In this document: one piece after another, positions 7,994 through 16,800 of the stretch | How the letters are laid out: each line of letters starts with the position of its first letter | Numbering within the stretch: the stretch's first letter is position 1 | NCBI GenBank assembly: GCA_035762545.1 | Contig: DASTOM010000008.1 | Location: 119,739 to 183,738, forward strand | Reading direction: 5' to 3' | Origin: JANQRA01 sp035762545 | Lineage (GTDB): Bacteria > Actinomycetota > Acidimicrobiia > Spongiisociales > ZC4RG35 | DNA: 64,000 nucleotides | Notes under the pieces: model-generated | Told to the model about the DNA's origin: nothing | Seen by the model: the letters and a program-made list of their open reading frames with translations, nothing else | Database searches by the model: none | Position numbers and translations under genes: made by a program

Positions 7994-9076
7994 GTGGCCT
8001 ATGACCTCGGAAACGAGGAGCTGAACGAACGTCTCCGCAGCCTCGTCAACGACAGTTCCGACAACGACAACCAGGATCTGATCGAGGAGCTCGTGGTCAC
8101 CGCGCTCAAGCTCCACAGGGACGGTGCCTCACGCAGCGACCTCAAGCTGATCAACACCGCACTCAAGGAGATGCGCTACTCGAATCTCGTGTTCAGCCGG
8201 CACGACGAGCCGAAGGTCACCATCTATGGCTCGGCGCGCACCGGCCGCGACGACCCCAACTATCTGCTCACCGAGGAGTTCGCAGCCACGATGGCCAGCC
8301 ACGGCTGGGGGGTCATAACCGGTGCCGGTCCGGGGATCATGGAGGCCGGGAACAAGGGTGCAGGCATCGAGAACTCGTATGGGGTGAACATCCGGCTCCC
8401 GTTCGAGGCTTCCGCGAACGAGTTCATCGCCGACGGGCGGACAGTCAACTTCAAGTACTTCTTCACCCGAAAGTTGGGCTTCGTCAAGGAATCGCACGCC
8501 TTCGTCATCATGCCGGGAGGTTTTGGCACCCTGGACGAGGCGTTCGAACTGATAACCCTCATCCAGACCGGGAAGTCCGATCTGCACCCGATCGTCCTGC
8601 TCGAGGCGGAGGGCACCGGCTACTGGGACCCTCTCCTCGAGTTCATCCGGGAAACGGTGCTGTCCAAGGGCATGATCTCGGAGTCGGACCTCTCCCTGTT
8701 TCTCCACACCACGGATCCCCAGGTGGCCTGTGACCACATCCTCGAGTTCTACACCAACTACCACTCGCAGCGATTCACCGCCGGAAGACTCATCCTCAGG
8801 GTGCGACAGCCACCGACCGACGAGGAGTTGGAGGCGCTAAACGACGAGTTTGCCGACATCGTGGTCGAGGGGCGGATCGAGCGAACCGAGCCCAATCAGA
8901 GCGAAATCGAAGACGGTGATGCTCTCGACAAGGACCGCATCACCTTCTATTTCGACCGAAGGCATTTCGGCCGGTTGCGCCAGCTGATAGATCGTCTCAA
9001 CGCCCTCGCCAGCCTCCCCGAGACCACCGAAATCCCTTCTCCCATCACCGAAGAGCAGGCAGAAAGACCCTGGTAG
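7994..9076 (+). CDS. LOG family nucleotide-binding protein (TIGR00730-like)
   Basis: Rossmann-fold protein of the LOG family, whose characterised members are phosphoribohydrolases acting on cytokinin nucleotides or other nucleoside monophosphates. The signature PGGFGTLDE occurs at residues 174-182 and an earlier GxGxG-like loop (TGAGPGIMEAGNKGA) at about 109-123. At 360 residues it is much longer than the minimal family (about 190). It carries an N-terminal helical arm of about 70 residues and a C-terminal extension of about 100 residues with acidic stretches. GTG 7994 lies 6 bases after the dehalogenase stop, so the two are likely cotranscribed. Substrate is not predictable from the motif. 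Confidence 0.87.
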   Translation: MAYDLGNEELNERLRSLVNDSSDNDNQDLIEELVVTALKLHRDGASRSDLKLINTALKEMRYSNLVFSRHDEPKVTIYGSARTGRDDPNYLLTEEFAATMASHGWGVITGAGPGIMEAGNKGAGIENSYGVNIRLPFEASANEFIADGRTVNFKYFFTRKLGFVKESHAFVIMPGGFGTLDEAFELITLIQTGKSDLHPIVLLEAEGTGYWDPLLEFIRETVLSKGMISESDLSLFLHTTDPQVACDHILEFYTNYHSQRFTAGRLILRVRQPPTDEELEALNDEFADIVVEGRIERTEPNQSEIEDGDALDKDRITFYFDRRHFGRLRQLIDRLNALASLPETTEIPSPITEEQAERPW

Positions 9077-9114
9077 AACCAAGCCCGCCTTGGTCGTATC
9101 GGGAAATTTGCTAT

Positions 9115-9120
9115 TAGAAT
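9115..9120 (+). promoter_or_regulatory. -10 element TAGAAT of the TIGR03084-BtpA-ECH operon
   Basis: TAGAAT with a 6-base spacer to GTG 9127, in a locally AT-rich stretch. TTGGTC at 9090-9095 is a possible -35 at long spacing. Confidence 0.65.
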
Positions 9121-9126
9121 TGCCTG

Positions 9127-9858
9127 GTGCGCGACATCCTTTCGGACCTAGTAGCTGAGCAGCAGTTCCTGGATCAATCACTCCAGAGGATTCCCATCAA
9201 AGTATGGGATCTGGTCACCCCGAACAAGCCATGGACCGTGAGGGACACCATCGCCCATCTCGCTGACTTCGAGGACCTGGGCGCCGATGCCCTCCAGGAC
9301 GGCGAGCGGATCAAGGAGTGGCAGGCCGCTCCCGACATCGAGCCGCTGCGGCAGAAGCCGATCAAGAAGGGCAGGGGCATGCGACCCCAAGACGTCATCG
9401 AATGGTGGCGCGGTGGCAGGGCCAAGGTCGTCGAGCCCCTCTCTCACATGAGCAGCGAGGATCGTCTCCCCTGGATCGCCGGCGACATGAGCGCCCGCAC
9501 TTTCGCCACCTTCCGTCTGACCGAAACCTGGATGCACGGTCTCGACATCTACAAGACCCTCGGCATCGAGGTCGAGGACACGCCACGGATCCGCCACGTC
9601 TGCTGGTTCGGCTGGAAGACCCTTCCTTACGCCTTCAAACAGGCCGGTGAGCACTACGAGCCGGTCCGGGTCGAAGTCATCGGTCCCGGATACTCGAAAT
9701 GGGTCTACGGGCCCGAGGACACAGATCAACTGATCAAGGGCTCGGCCTCCGACTGGGCACGCATCGCCGTCCGTCGGGCCAGCCTCAAAGACACACGTCT
9801 CAAGGTCACCGGCGATCACGCCGAGAAGGCCGTTCAGCTCGCACAGACTTTCCTGTGA
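9127..9858 (+). CDS. TIGR03084-like metal-binding protein (DinB/maleylpyruvate isomerase fold)
   Basis: A 243-residue member of the DinB/mycothiol-dependent maleylpyruvate isomerase superfamily, of the type annotated TIGR03084. The N-terminal four-helix bundle carries a tryptophan-rich start (WTVRDTIAHLADFE) with the first metal-ligand His. A second His occurs in ETWMHGLDIY (about residue 138), and the C-terminal domain is wHTH/SCP2-like. Relatives include thiol-dependent isomerases and transferases, but the exact reaction of TIGR03084 proteins is not established. The GTG start lies 6 bases after TAGAAT. The stop overlaps the next start by GTGA, so this is gene 1 of a three-gene operon with btpA-like and enoyl-CoA hydratase genes. 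Confidence 0.82.
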   Translation: MRDILSDLVAEQQFLDQSLQRIPIKVWDLVTPNKPWTVRDTIAHLADFEDLGADALQDGERIKEWQAAPDIEPLRQKPIKKGRGMRPQDVIEWWRGGRAKVVEPLSHMSSEDRLPWIAGDMSARTFATFRLTETWMHGLDIYKTLGIEVEDTPRIRHVCWFGWKTLPYAFKQAGEHYEPVRVEVIGPGYSKWVYGPEDTDQLIKGSASDWARIAVRRASLKDTRLKVTGDHAEKAVQLAQTFL

Positions 9859-10646
9859 CCAACCGCCTCCCCCGGCTCGTGGGGATGGTCCACCTGAAGC
9901 CCCTCCCTGGCTCGCCGCTGTTCGCCGGCTCCATGGACGAGATCGTCGAGACGGCCGCTGACGACGCTCGACTCCTGACAGACGCCGGTTTCCCGGCTCT
10001 GATGGTCGAGAACTTCGGCGACGTCCCCTTCTACGCGGACACCGTCCCTCCGGAGACCGTCGCCGCCTTGACCGTGGTGGTCAACGAGGTGATGGCTGCA
10101 GGAGTCCCCATCGGGGTGAACGTGCTCCGCAACGACGCCATCGCTGCGCTCGGAATCGCCGCCGCCACCGGGGCCCGGTTCATCAGGGTCAACGTCCTCA
10201 CCGGCGTCATGTTCACCGACCAGGGCCTCATCACTGGAAGGGCGCCCGAGGTGCATCGGCTACGACGCAGCCTCGATCTCGACGTCGAGGTGTGGGCAGA
10301 TGTGTTGGTCAAACACGCCACTCCCCCGGCCGGGCTGCATGTCGAGCAGGCAGCCGTGGACACCTTGGAACGTGGTCTCGCCGATGCGCTGATCCTGTCC
10401 GGCTCGGGCACCGGTGCCGAACCGGACATGGCCGAGGCCAAGGTCATGAAGGATTCCGTCCCCGAGGCCACCCGCATCGTGATCGGGTCTGGGGCCACGA
10501 GTGACAATCTCGGTGCTCTTCTCGAAGTAGCCGATTCGGTGATCGTCGGCTCTTCGATCAAAGTCGACGGTGACGCCAACAACCGGCCCGACCCCGCTCG
10601 GGTGAGTCGTTTCATCGAAGAGGCAGCCAGAAGAGGACTCGTATGA
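9855..10646 (+). CDS. BtpA/SgcQ family TIM-barrel protein
   Basis: A 263-residue protein of the BtpA/SgcQ family. The N-terminus LVGMVHLKPLPGSP is diagnostic, followed by a TIM-barrel-type sequence (VENFGDVPF, IGVNVLRND, RVNVLTG, LILSGSGTG, VIGSGAT). BtpA was first described as needed for photosystem I stability in cyanobacteria; SgcQ is encoded in a sugar operon. Neither gives a reaction, so the enzymatic role is unknown. GTG overlaps the preceding stop (GTGA), and its own stop overlaps the ATG of the next gene (ATGA). This points to translational coupling in the operon. Confidence 0.85.
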   Translation: MTNRLPRLVGMVHLKPLPGSPLFAGSMDEIVETAADDARLLTDAGFPALMVENFGDVPFYADTVPPETVAALTVVVNEVMAAGVPIGVNVLRNDAIAALGIAAATGARFIRVNVLTGVMFTDQGLITGRAPEVHRLRRSLDLDVEVWADVLVKHATPPAGLHVEQAAVDTLERGLADALILSGSGTGAEPDMAEAKVMKDSVPEATRIVIGSGATSDNLGALLEVADSVIVGSSIKVDGDANNRPDPARVSRFIEEAARRGLV

Positions 10647-11428
10647 CGATCAAGACCAGCACAGACGGAGGAGTGACCAGGGTCACACTCGCCGATCCGG
10701 AGACCCGCAACGCCATCACCGGCGAGGACATGATCGACGAGCTCCTCGACGCCCTGGACGAGGCTGAGGAGAACCCCGACGTCGTCGTCGCCATCATCGA
10801 CGCCGAGGGCCCAGCGTTCTCGTCCGGTGGCAACGTCAAGGACATGGCGGCCCGGGAGGGGATCTTCTCCGGTGGTCCCGCCGATCAGGTCGAGAAGTAT
10901 CGGGACACCATCCAGCAGCTCACCCGCTTTCTCGCCACCACCGACCTGGTGACCATCGCCTCGGTCAATGGGCCGGCCGTAGGTGCTGGTTTCGACCTGG
11001 TGCTGGGGTGTGACCTCCGTTTCGGGAGCCGGAACGCCAAATTCGCCCACACGTTCATCGAGATGGGGATCATCCCCGGCGATGGCGGCGCCTGGCTCCT
11101 GCCCCGGGTCGTCGGCTGGCAACGCGCAACCGAACTAGCCCTCACTGCCCGCTTCATCACCTCTGCCGAGGCCGAGAGCTACGGAATTCTCCTGGAAGTG
11201 GTGCCTGAAGACCGGCTCGATGCCCGGGTGATGGAAGTCGCCAGGACCATCGCTTCCAAGCCGCGACCCGCTGTCGTAATGGCGAAACGTCTCCTTCGCC
11301 AGGCCCGCAGCATGGACCTCGACGGATTCCTCGAGTTCTCCGCTGCCGTCCAGGCGGTGGCCCACACCACCCCCGAGCACGAGACCGCCGTGGCCACCTA
11401 CGTGGAGAAGCTCCAGAACCGGGACTGA
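10643..11428 (+). CDS. Enoyl-CoA hydratase/isomerase (crotonase) family protein
   Basis: A 261-residue crotonase-fold enzyme acting on acyl-CoA thioesters. Oxyanion-hole elements are seen at FSSGGNVKDM (about 54-63) and NGPAVGAGFDL (about 110-120). One catalytic-type Glu is present in FIEMGIIP; the second position, usually Glu in a PGxGG-type loop, is occupied differently (PGDGG). The exact reaction could therefore be hydration, isomerisation or a side reaction. Third gene of the TIGR03084-BtpA operon, starting with ATG that overlaps the previous stop. A strong hairpin lies 25 bases after its stop. Confidence 0.88.
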   Translation: MTIKTSTDGGVTRVTLADPETRNAITGEDMIDELLDALDEAEENPDVVVAIIDAEGPAFSSGGNVKDMAAREGIFSGGPADQVEKYRDTIQQLTRFLATTDLVTIASVNGPAVGAGFDLVLGCDLRFGSRNAKFAHTFIEMGIIPGDGGAWLLPRVVGWQRATELALTARFITSAEAESYGILLEVVPEDRLDARVMEVARTIASKPRPAVVMAKRLLRQARSMDLDGFLEFSAAVQAVAHTTPEHETAVATYVEKLQNRD

Positions 11429-11453
11429 CCGGGGGCGTTTCTCGGTTCGAGCG

Positions 11454-11486
11454 TGCACACCGTCCCGGTGAGCGGGACGTGGTGCA
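11454..11486 (+). terminator. Strong hairpin after the crotonase gene / upstream of HD-GYP gene
   Basis: Arms 11454-11467 and 11473-11486 form a 14-bp stem with two internal mismatches and a 5-base GTGAG loop; the inner 7 pairs (CGTCCCG/CGGGACG) are perfect. There is no T-run, so it may be a T-less actinobacterial terminator, or a leader structure of the HD-GYP gene 120 bases downstream. Confidence 0.5.
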
Positions 11487-11605
11487 GCCTCGACGCAAGA
11501 CGACCCGATTCTGGGCTTCCCGACCCACTCCAAACCGGAAGATGGGACGAACGACTTATCCACAACCGGACTAGTCCAGACGAAACTCTCCGAGGTGGTT
11601 ATGCA

Positions 11606-12181
11606 ATGAGAGAGCTTTCCGACGATTTCCTCATCCAGGTGATGGAAGATGTCATCGAAGACTTGCACGGGCACGTTCATCGCGTCTCGAACCTCGCAGT
11701 CGACTTGGGGCGCGGCCTTGGGCTGGGCGATGACGATCTCGATCGTCTCGCCCTCGCCGGGGTTCTCCACGACGTAGGCAAGATCCACATGGACCCAGGG
11801 ATCCTCGGCAAGCCCGGACCCCTCGACCAGACCGAGCGTGATCTCATGGAGAGACACCCCGAACTCGGCTTCGCCATGACCCGCAATCGCCTCGACCCCA
11901 AGATCGCCGAGGCGATCCTCTATCACCACGAGCGTTTCGACGGTCGGGGCTATCCCTTCGGCCTCGAGGGTGATTTGATCCCGATCTTGAGCCGGATCGT
12001 GCTCGTCGCCGACGCTTTCGACGCCATGACGTCGAAGCGGGCTTATCAGCCTGCACTCCCCGTCGACTTCGCCGTTCACGAGATCCGCAAGAATGGCGGC
12101 ACCCAGTTCGACCCCAATGTGGTCGACATCTTCCTCGAGCTGGCGTCGGTCAACGCCCTCCCGCTCGAGCTCTCCGCCTGA
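11606..12181 (+). CDS. HD-GYP domain phosphodiesterase (probable c-di-GMP or nucleotide phosphohydrolase)
   Basis: A 191-residue stand-alone HD-GYP protein. The HD pair lies in LHDVGKI near residues 53-58. A metal-binding HH pair and GYP signature appear as YHHERFDGRGYP around 106-116, and a later DAFDAMTSKRAY segment is typical of the family. HD-GYP enzymes hydrolyse cyclic di-GMP and related dinucleotides using a bi- or trinuclear metal site. No sensor domain is attached, so the protein is probably cytosolic and constitutively active or partner-controlled. The ATG at 11606 is chosen over upstream codons because of a GAGGTGG ribosome-binding site 7-8 bases away. The 177-base leader contains a long hairpin. 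Confidence 0.85.
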   Translation: MRELSDDFLIQVMEDVIEDLHGHVHRVSNLAVDLGRGLGLGDDDLDRLALAGVLHDVGKIHMDPGILGKPGPLDQTERDLMERHPELGFAMTRNRLDPKIAEAILYHHERFDGRGYPFGLEGDLIPILSRIVLVADAFDAMTSKRAYQPALPVDFAVHEIRKNGGTQFDPNVVDIFLELASVNALPLELSA

Positions 12182-12206
12182 GTCTCAGACGGTCCGGGAC
12201 CAGTCC

Positions 12207-12212
12207 TAGCCT
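12207..12212 (+). promoter_or_regulatory. -10 element TAGCCT of the broken rhodanese gene
   Basis: TAGCCT, 6 bases, then ATG 12219. The intact leaderless promoter contrasts with the frameshifted coding sequence downstream. Confidence 0.5.
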
Positions 12213-12218
12213 CGCCGC

Positions 12219-12620
12219 ATGCGGCCTGAAACGACCTCCCCCGTCACCCAAACTCCGCTGCCGACTCCGGTTCAGCCGTGGAGCATTTCGCCGGACTCCT
12301 CGCCTTCGAAACCGACTGCTGGTATTTGCATGAGTCAGTGGAGGACGGCGAGCCCGGCTTCGTGTTCCTCGATGTCCGCGCCCCCGATCTGTTCGAGTCC
12401 GGACATGTCCCGGGGCGACCAATCTGCCGCACGGACGCATCGTGGAGCGAAACCTCGCTGTGTACCCGAAGGACACCCTCTTCGTCGTCTACTGCGCCGG
12501 TCCCCACTGCAACGGCGCCGACAAAGCCGCCCTGCGTCTCGCCCACTCGGCCGACCCGTCAAGAAGATGATCGGCGGCGTCGAGGGTTGGAAGGACGAGG
12601 GATTCGACCTCGTTAACTAG
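12219..12620 (+). pseudogene. Rhodanese-like protein, frameshifted
   Basis: Translating piecewise gives a convincing single-domain rhodanese. From about 12240: a segment ending EHFAGLLAFETDCW, then FLDVRAPDLFESGHVPG. After a one-base loss in a G-run at about 12413-12416 comes NLPHGRIVERN and VVYCAGPHCNGADKAA, with the likely catalytic Cys. After another one-base loss near 12549 comes LGRPVKKMIGGVEGWKDEGF to a stop at 12620. The ATG at 12219 lies in yet another frame relative to the first block, implying a third indel near 12240. The likely original role was sulfur transfer or thiol chemistry. Indels in or beside homopolymers make sequencing or assembly error as likely as true decay. Confidence 0.7.
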
Positions 12621-12983
12621 AGTCCCGCCGACTACGCAGCGCTTCGTCGAGACTCTGCCGACCTCTGCGTCGACGCCCGCGATACCTGCGATTCCGCCGG
12701 TCATCCTGGATACTGGACCTGCCCACGGATGCCGAGAGTTTCGATCCGTATCTGTAGTGAAGTAAACCTGCGCGATCTATCTGGCTGAGCTCCAGCAATG
12801 AGTTGACCTCGGACGCCGTCGTCGCTCAGCTGAGTGCAGAAGTTGCCAATCTCGGGCGGGTGGGTGCGAGGTGTGTTATCGCTCGGGATCGGGTGGTATG
12901 CGCGGTCGGAGGAACCATGAAGGGCGCCAATGCAGGTCGCCCGGCTGTCCTTCGACTGGAGCAGGCGAGTCTGCAGCGTCCGA
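12621..12983. other. 363-base stretch without a recognisable gene
   Basis: No frame here gives a protein-like product with a plausible start, and no RNA gene, repeat or mobile-element end was seen. It lies between a frameshifted rhodanese gene and a minus-strand membrane protein and borders a nuclease remnant, so it may be decayed sequence. Confidence 0.5.
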
Positions 12984-13301
12984 CTAGCTGAGGGCCTCGC
13001 TGATGGGCATGACCAACGCGACCACCACAAACATGAGATGCGCTACGAAGCCGATCCAGCCCCGGGACTCTCCAAGTCGGATTGCCCGGAAGCCGTAGTA
13101 AGCACCTATGGCGAATGGGGTGGCCAGGATCAACGCCAGGGGCACCACCTGCCACAGAGGCCAGGATGCCGACAAGAACCAGCTCCCTGCCGCGAATCCG
13201 ATGATGAGGCTGAGCGGAATCCACCAGAGGAGCCAAGTGGACGTTCGGGCGGCGCGCTCACCTGAGTTGCCGACCGAGGGCGGCTTCGTCGTGAGCGTCA
13301 T
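12984..13301 (-). CDS. Small hypothetical membrane protein
   Basis: A 105-residue protein with a polar Thr/Arg-rich N-terminus, then three predicted membrane helices (about residues 22-42, 48-70 and 82-102). Trp residues cluster near the helix ends. I do not recognise the family. The start is well supported: a GAGGAGGT Shine-Dalgarno lies about 6 bases before the ATG, one of the clearest in the window. It is therefore probably a real expressed gene despite lying in a gene-poor, decayed neighbourhood. Confidence 0.55.
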   Translation of the reverse strand: MTLTTKPPSVGNSGERAARTSTWLLWWIPLSLIIGFAAGSWFLSASWPLWQVVPLALILATPFAIGAYYGFRAIRLGESRGWIGFVAHLMFVVVALVMPISEALS

Positions 13302-13343
13302 TGGGTTACCTCCTCTCGATCACTCGTTTCTGCGAACGTATGC

Positions 13344-13782
13344 GTGAATCGCCAACGACGACTAGAGGCCTTCGACCTATCGATCTCAGCGCTCGGATGG
13401 CTCGACAACGGAACCGCTCCGACAGTCGGCGGCAGGCGGCCCCCACGAAACCCAAGACGGCACCATCATCGACATCGACACCCTCCGCATGGTCGCCTGT
13501 GACTGCTCCATGACCCGGATCGTGTTCGGACCCGAAGGCGAGGTACTGGACGTGGGACGCAGGACCAGAGTCTGGAGCCCGGCACAGAGACGGGCCATCA
13601 CCGCCAGGGACCGTCACTGTCAGGGACCGGGCTGTCGAGCCAAGCCGGAACACTGCGACATCCACCACGAAACCCACTGGGCCGACGGTGGAGAAACCAC
13701 GGTCGAATCGGGAAAACTGTTCTGTCGGCCCTGTCACACCACCGAACACGCCAAAGACCGACGACGCCGATCACGAACCTAG
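13344..13782 (+). pseudogene. DUF222/13E12-type HNH endonuclease remnant (C-terminal part)
   Basis: Only the C-terminal part of a DUF222-HNH protein remains. From about 13344 one frame reads like the end of the DUF222 domain (LGWLDNGTAPTVGGRRP). After a one-base shift in a C-run at about 13438-13444 the frame continues through DGTIIDIDTLRMVACD and GRRTRVWSPAQRRAI into a complete HNH zinc-finger region. That region has CQGPGC, then CDIHHETHWADGGET, then FCRPCHTTEH. The N-terminal 250 or more residues expected for the family are absent. The HNH motif itself looks intact, so decay is recent or an internal start may still give a short HNH protein (97 residues from ATG 13489). Confidence 0.7.
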
Positions 13783-13843
13783 GGGTGGCCCCTTCCCCAC
13801 CACCCCGCAAGACCCCGCCGGAGAACTTGTCACCGACCCCTGA

Positions 13844-13849
13844 TACCTT
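13844..13849 (+). promoter_or_regulatory. -10 element TACCTT of lhr
   Basis: TACCTT with a 6-base spacer to ATG 13856. Confidence 0.6.
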
Positions 13850-13855
13850 CGGGCC

Positions 13856-16800
13856 ATGCGCGCGCTCGACGCCTTCTCCCCGGCAACACGCACCTGGTTC
13901 GAAGCTTCGTTTCACGCGCCTACCCGTGCCCAGGAAGATGGATGGCCGGCCATCGCCGCCGGCGACCACACTCTCATCCACGCTCCAACCGGGTCGGGAA
14001 AGACCCTCGCCGCCTTCCTCTGGACCCTCGACCAACTCCTCACCGAGCCGGTACCAGACCGGGCCGAGCGATGCCGGGTCCTCTACATCTCACCGCTCAA
14101 AGCCCTTGCCCATGACGTCGACCGCAACCTGAGGGCACCTCTCGCCGGGATCCGTCACGCCGCAGGTCGGCTGGGCGGCGATCCCCTCCCCGAGATCACG
14201 ACCTTTCTCCGTACCGGCGACACCCCGCAGGAAGAACGTCGTCGCATGGGACGGAACCCACCGGACATCCTCATCACCACACCAGAGTCTCTCTTCCTCA
14301 TGCTGACCTCAGCGGTGCGATCGGTCCTCCGATCGGTGCAGTGGGTGATCGTCGACGAGGTCCACGCGGTGGCGGGTACCAAGCGGGGGGCCCATCTCGC
14401 CCTCTCACTGGAGCGTCTCGAGGAGATCACCGACAACCCCCCACAGCGGATCGGGCTTTCAGCGACCCAGCGCCCCCTGGAGACGATCGCCACGTTCCTC
14501 GGTGGTGGAACCGTCACCGACGACGAGTGGGAGCCGAGACCGGTCACGATGATCGACGTCCCTCAGGACCGGGATCTCGACATCGAGATAGTGGTGCCGG
14601 TCGCCGACATGAACGAGCCGGCCGAACCCGACCCTCTCGATCCGGACAACCCGGCGACCAGGTCGATATGGCCCGCGGTCTATCCAGAACTCCTGGCCCA
14701 CATCCAGGGCCACAACTCAACGATCGTATTCGCCAACTCGAGACGACTCGCCGAACGGGTCTGCGCCGAGATCAACAACCTCGCCGGATCCGAGATCGCC
14801 CGAGCCCACCACGGCTCGGTCGCCCGTGAGCAGCGTCTAGAGATCGAGGAGGCCCTGAAACGGGGAGACTTGAAAGCTGTCGTGGCGACCTCCTCCCTCG
14901 AGCTCGGCATCGACATGGGAGCGGTCGACCTCGTTCTCCAGATCGAGGCACCCACCTCGGTCGCCTCAGGCCTCCAGAGGGTGGGCCGTTCCGGACATCA
15001 GGTCGGTGGGACCTCTCGAGCGAAGGTGTTCCCCAAGTACCGGGGCGATCTCCTCGTCGCCACAGTCGTCGCCGCCGAGATGAGCGAGCGACGCGTCGAG
15101 GCGACCCGCATGCCGTCCAACCCGATCGACGTGCTGTCGCAGCAGCTGATCGCCCAGACGGTGGTAGCGGAGACAACCGCCGACGAGCTCTTCGCCATGA
15201 CCAGGCGGGCCACCCCCTACTCGACTCTCAGCCGGGCTGTTTTCGACGAGACCCTCGACATGCTGGCCGGCCGCTACCCCTCCGACCTCTTCGCCGAGCT
15301 GCGACCTCGAATCAACTGGGATCGCGCCACCGGTGAGGTCACGGCGCGACCCGGCTCGAGACAGCTGGCCGTGGCCAATGCGGGAACCATTCCCGATCGC
15401 GGTCTCTACCGGGTGACCCTCCCGGATGGAAGCCGGGTGGGTGAACTGGACGAGGAGATGGTCTACGAGTCGAGGGAGGGTGACGTGTTCATCCTCGGCT
15501 CCAGCACATGGCGCATCAGCCAGATCACCCACGACAAGGTGGAAGTGGTCCCGGCGCCCGGCGAAGCGGCAGCGCGGATGCCTTTTTGGCACGGGGACAT
15601 GATGGGGCGCCCTCTCGAGACCGGGATGGCCATCGGCAAGTTCGTCCGCGAGACCGCCACGGCCGACGCAGAGGATGCGACCGAGCATCTGCGCGTGAAC
15701 TATCGGCTCGATCGTTATGCCGCCGACAACTTGATCGCATACCTGGAAGAGGAGAAAGCGGCCACCGGTGTCCTCCCCACCGATCAGACCATCGTCGTCG
15801 AGCGCTTCCAGGACGAGATCGGGGACTGGCGGCTGGTGATGCTCTCCCCCTTCGGCGCCCGGGTGCACGCCCCGTGGGCGATGGCACTCCGTCATCGGTT
15901 CCGGGCCCGATACGGGTCGGACGTCGACGCCATCTGGTCGGACGACGGCATCGCATTTCGCTTTCCCGACTCCGACGAGCCGCCAGACGCGACCGACCTG
16001 GCCCTCGAACCCGACGAGGTCGAAGGGCTCCTACTCGAACATCTCTCCGACACCGCCCTGTTCGCGGCGAGATTCAGAGAGGCAGCGGGAAGGGCTCTGC
16101 TCCTCCCGAGACGACGCCCCGGCCAACGCACTCCCCTCTGGCTGCAGAGGCGCCGCTCGGCCGATCTTCTCGGGGTGGCGCGACAGTTCGGTTCCTTTCC
16201 GATCCTCCTCGAGGTCTACAGGGAGATCCTCCAGGACGACTTCGACCTCCCCGCCCTTCAGGACCTCTTGGGCCAGATCCGGTCACGTAGGATTCGGGTG
16301 GCCTCGGTCGATACCCACTCGCCGAGCCCGTTTGCATCGTCTCTTCTCTTCTCGTTCATCGCCGCCTACATGTACGAGGCGGACGCCCCTCTCGCCGAAC
16401 GGCGAGCGGCAGCGCTGAGCCTCGACCGGGACCTGCTCCGGGAGCTTCTCGGTGAGGGTGAGCTCCGCGAGTTGATCGATCCCGAGGTCGTGGCTGCGAT
16501 CGAGCTCGAACTGCAGCGTCTCACCGAGGGGCGAAGGGCCAGGAGCGCCGATGGGGTCCACGACCTGCTCCGGGACCTGGGCCCCTTGGGAACCGACGAC
16601 ATCTCCGTGCGGACCGATGGCGTCGACATCGAAGCCGCCATCGAACAGCTCACCGACTCGCGCCGGGTGGTGCCTGTCGTCATCGCCGGAGACCGGAGGT
16701 GGGCGGCCATCGAAGACGTGGCCCGGCTGCGCGACGCCCTCGGGATCCAACCGCCCCCGGGCGTGCCTCACGTCTTCCTCGAGCCGGTAGACGATCCGCT

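Noticed and set aside
9855..10646. Longer BtpA protein starting at 9699
   Set aside because: The extra N-terminal residues read as an out-of-frame shadow of the preceding gene; the GTG at 9855 overlaps its stop and gives the conserved family start.
11428..11605. Cyclic-di-GMP-I riboswitch before the HD-GYP gene
   Set aside because: The attractive gene context and a strong hairpin are present, but the conserved core of the class (GGCAAACC and the GACGCAAAGCC receptor arrangement) was not found.
12278..12620. Programmed frameshifting in the rhodanese gene
   Set aside because: The shifts are single-base losses at several places, with no slippery heptamer and downstream structure; decay or sequencing error is simpler.
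13333..13349. Decayed LexA box (GCGAACGTATGCG) upstream of the DUF222 remnant
   Set aside because: Only one half site matches TCGAAC-N4-GTTCGA and it lies in an uncertain position relative to any promoter.
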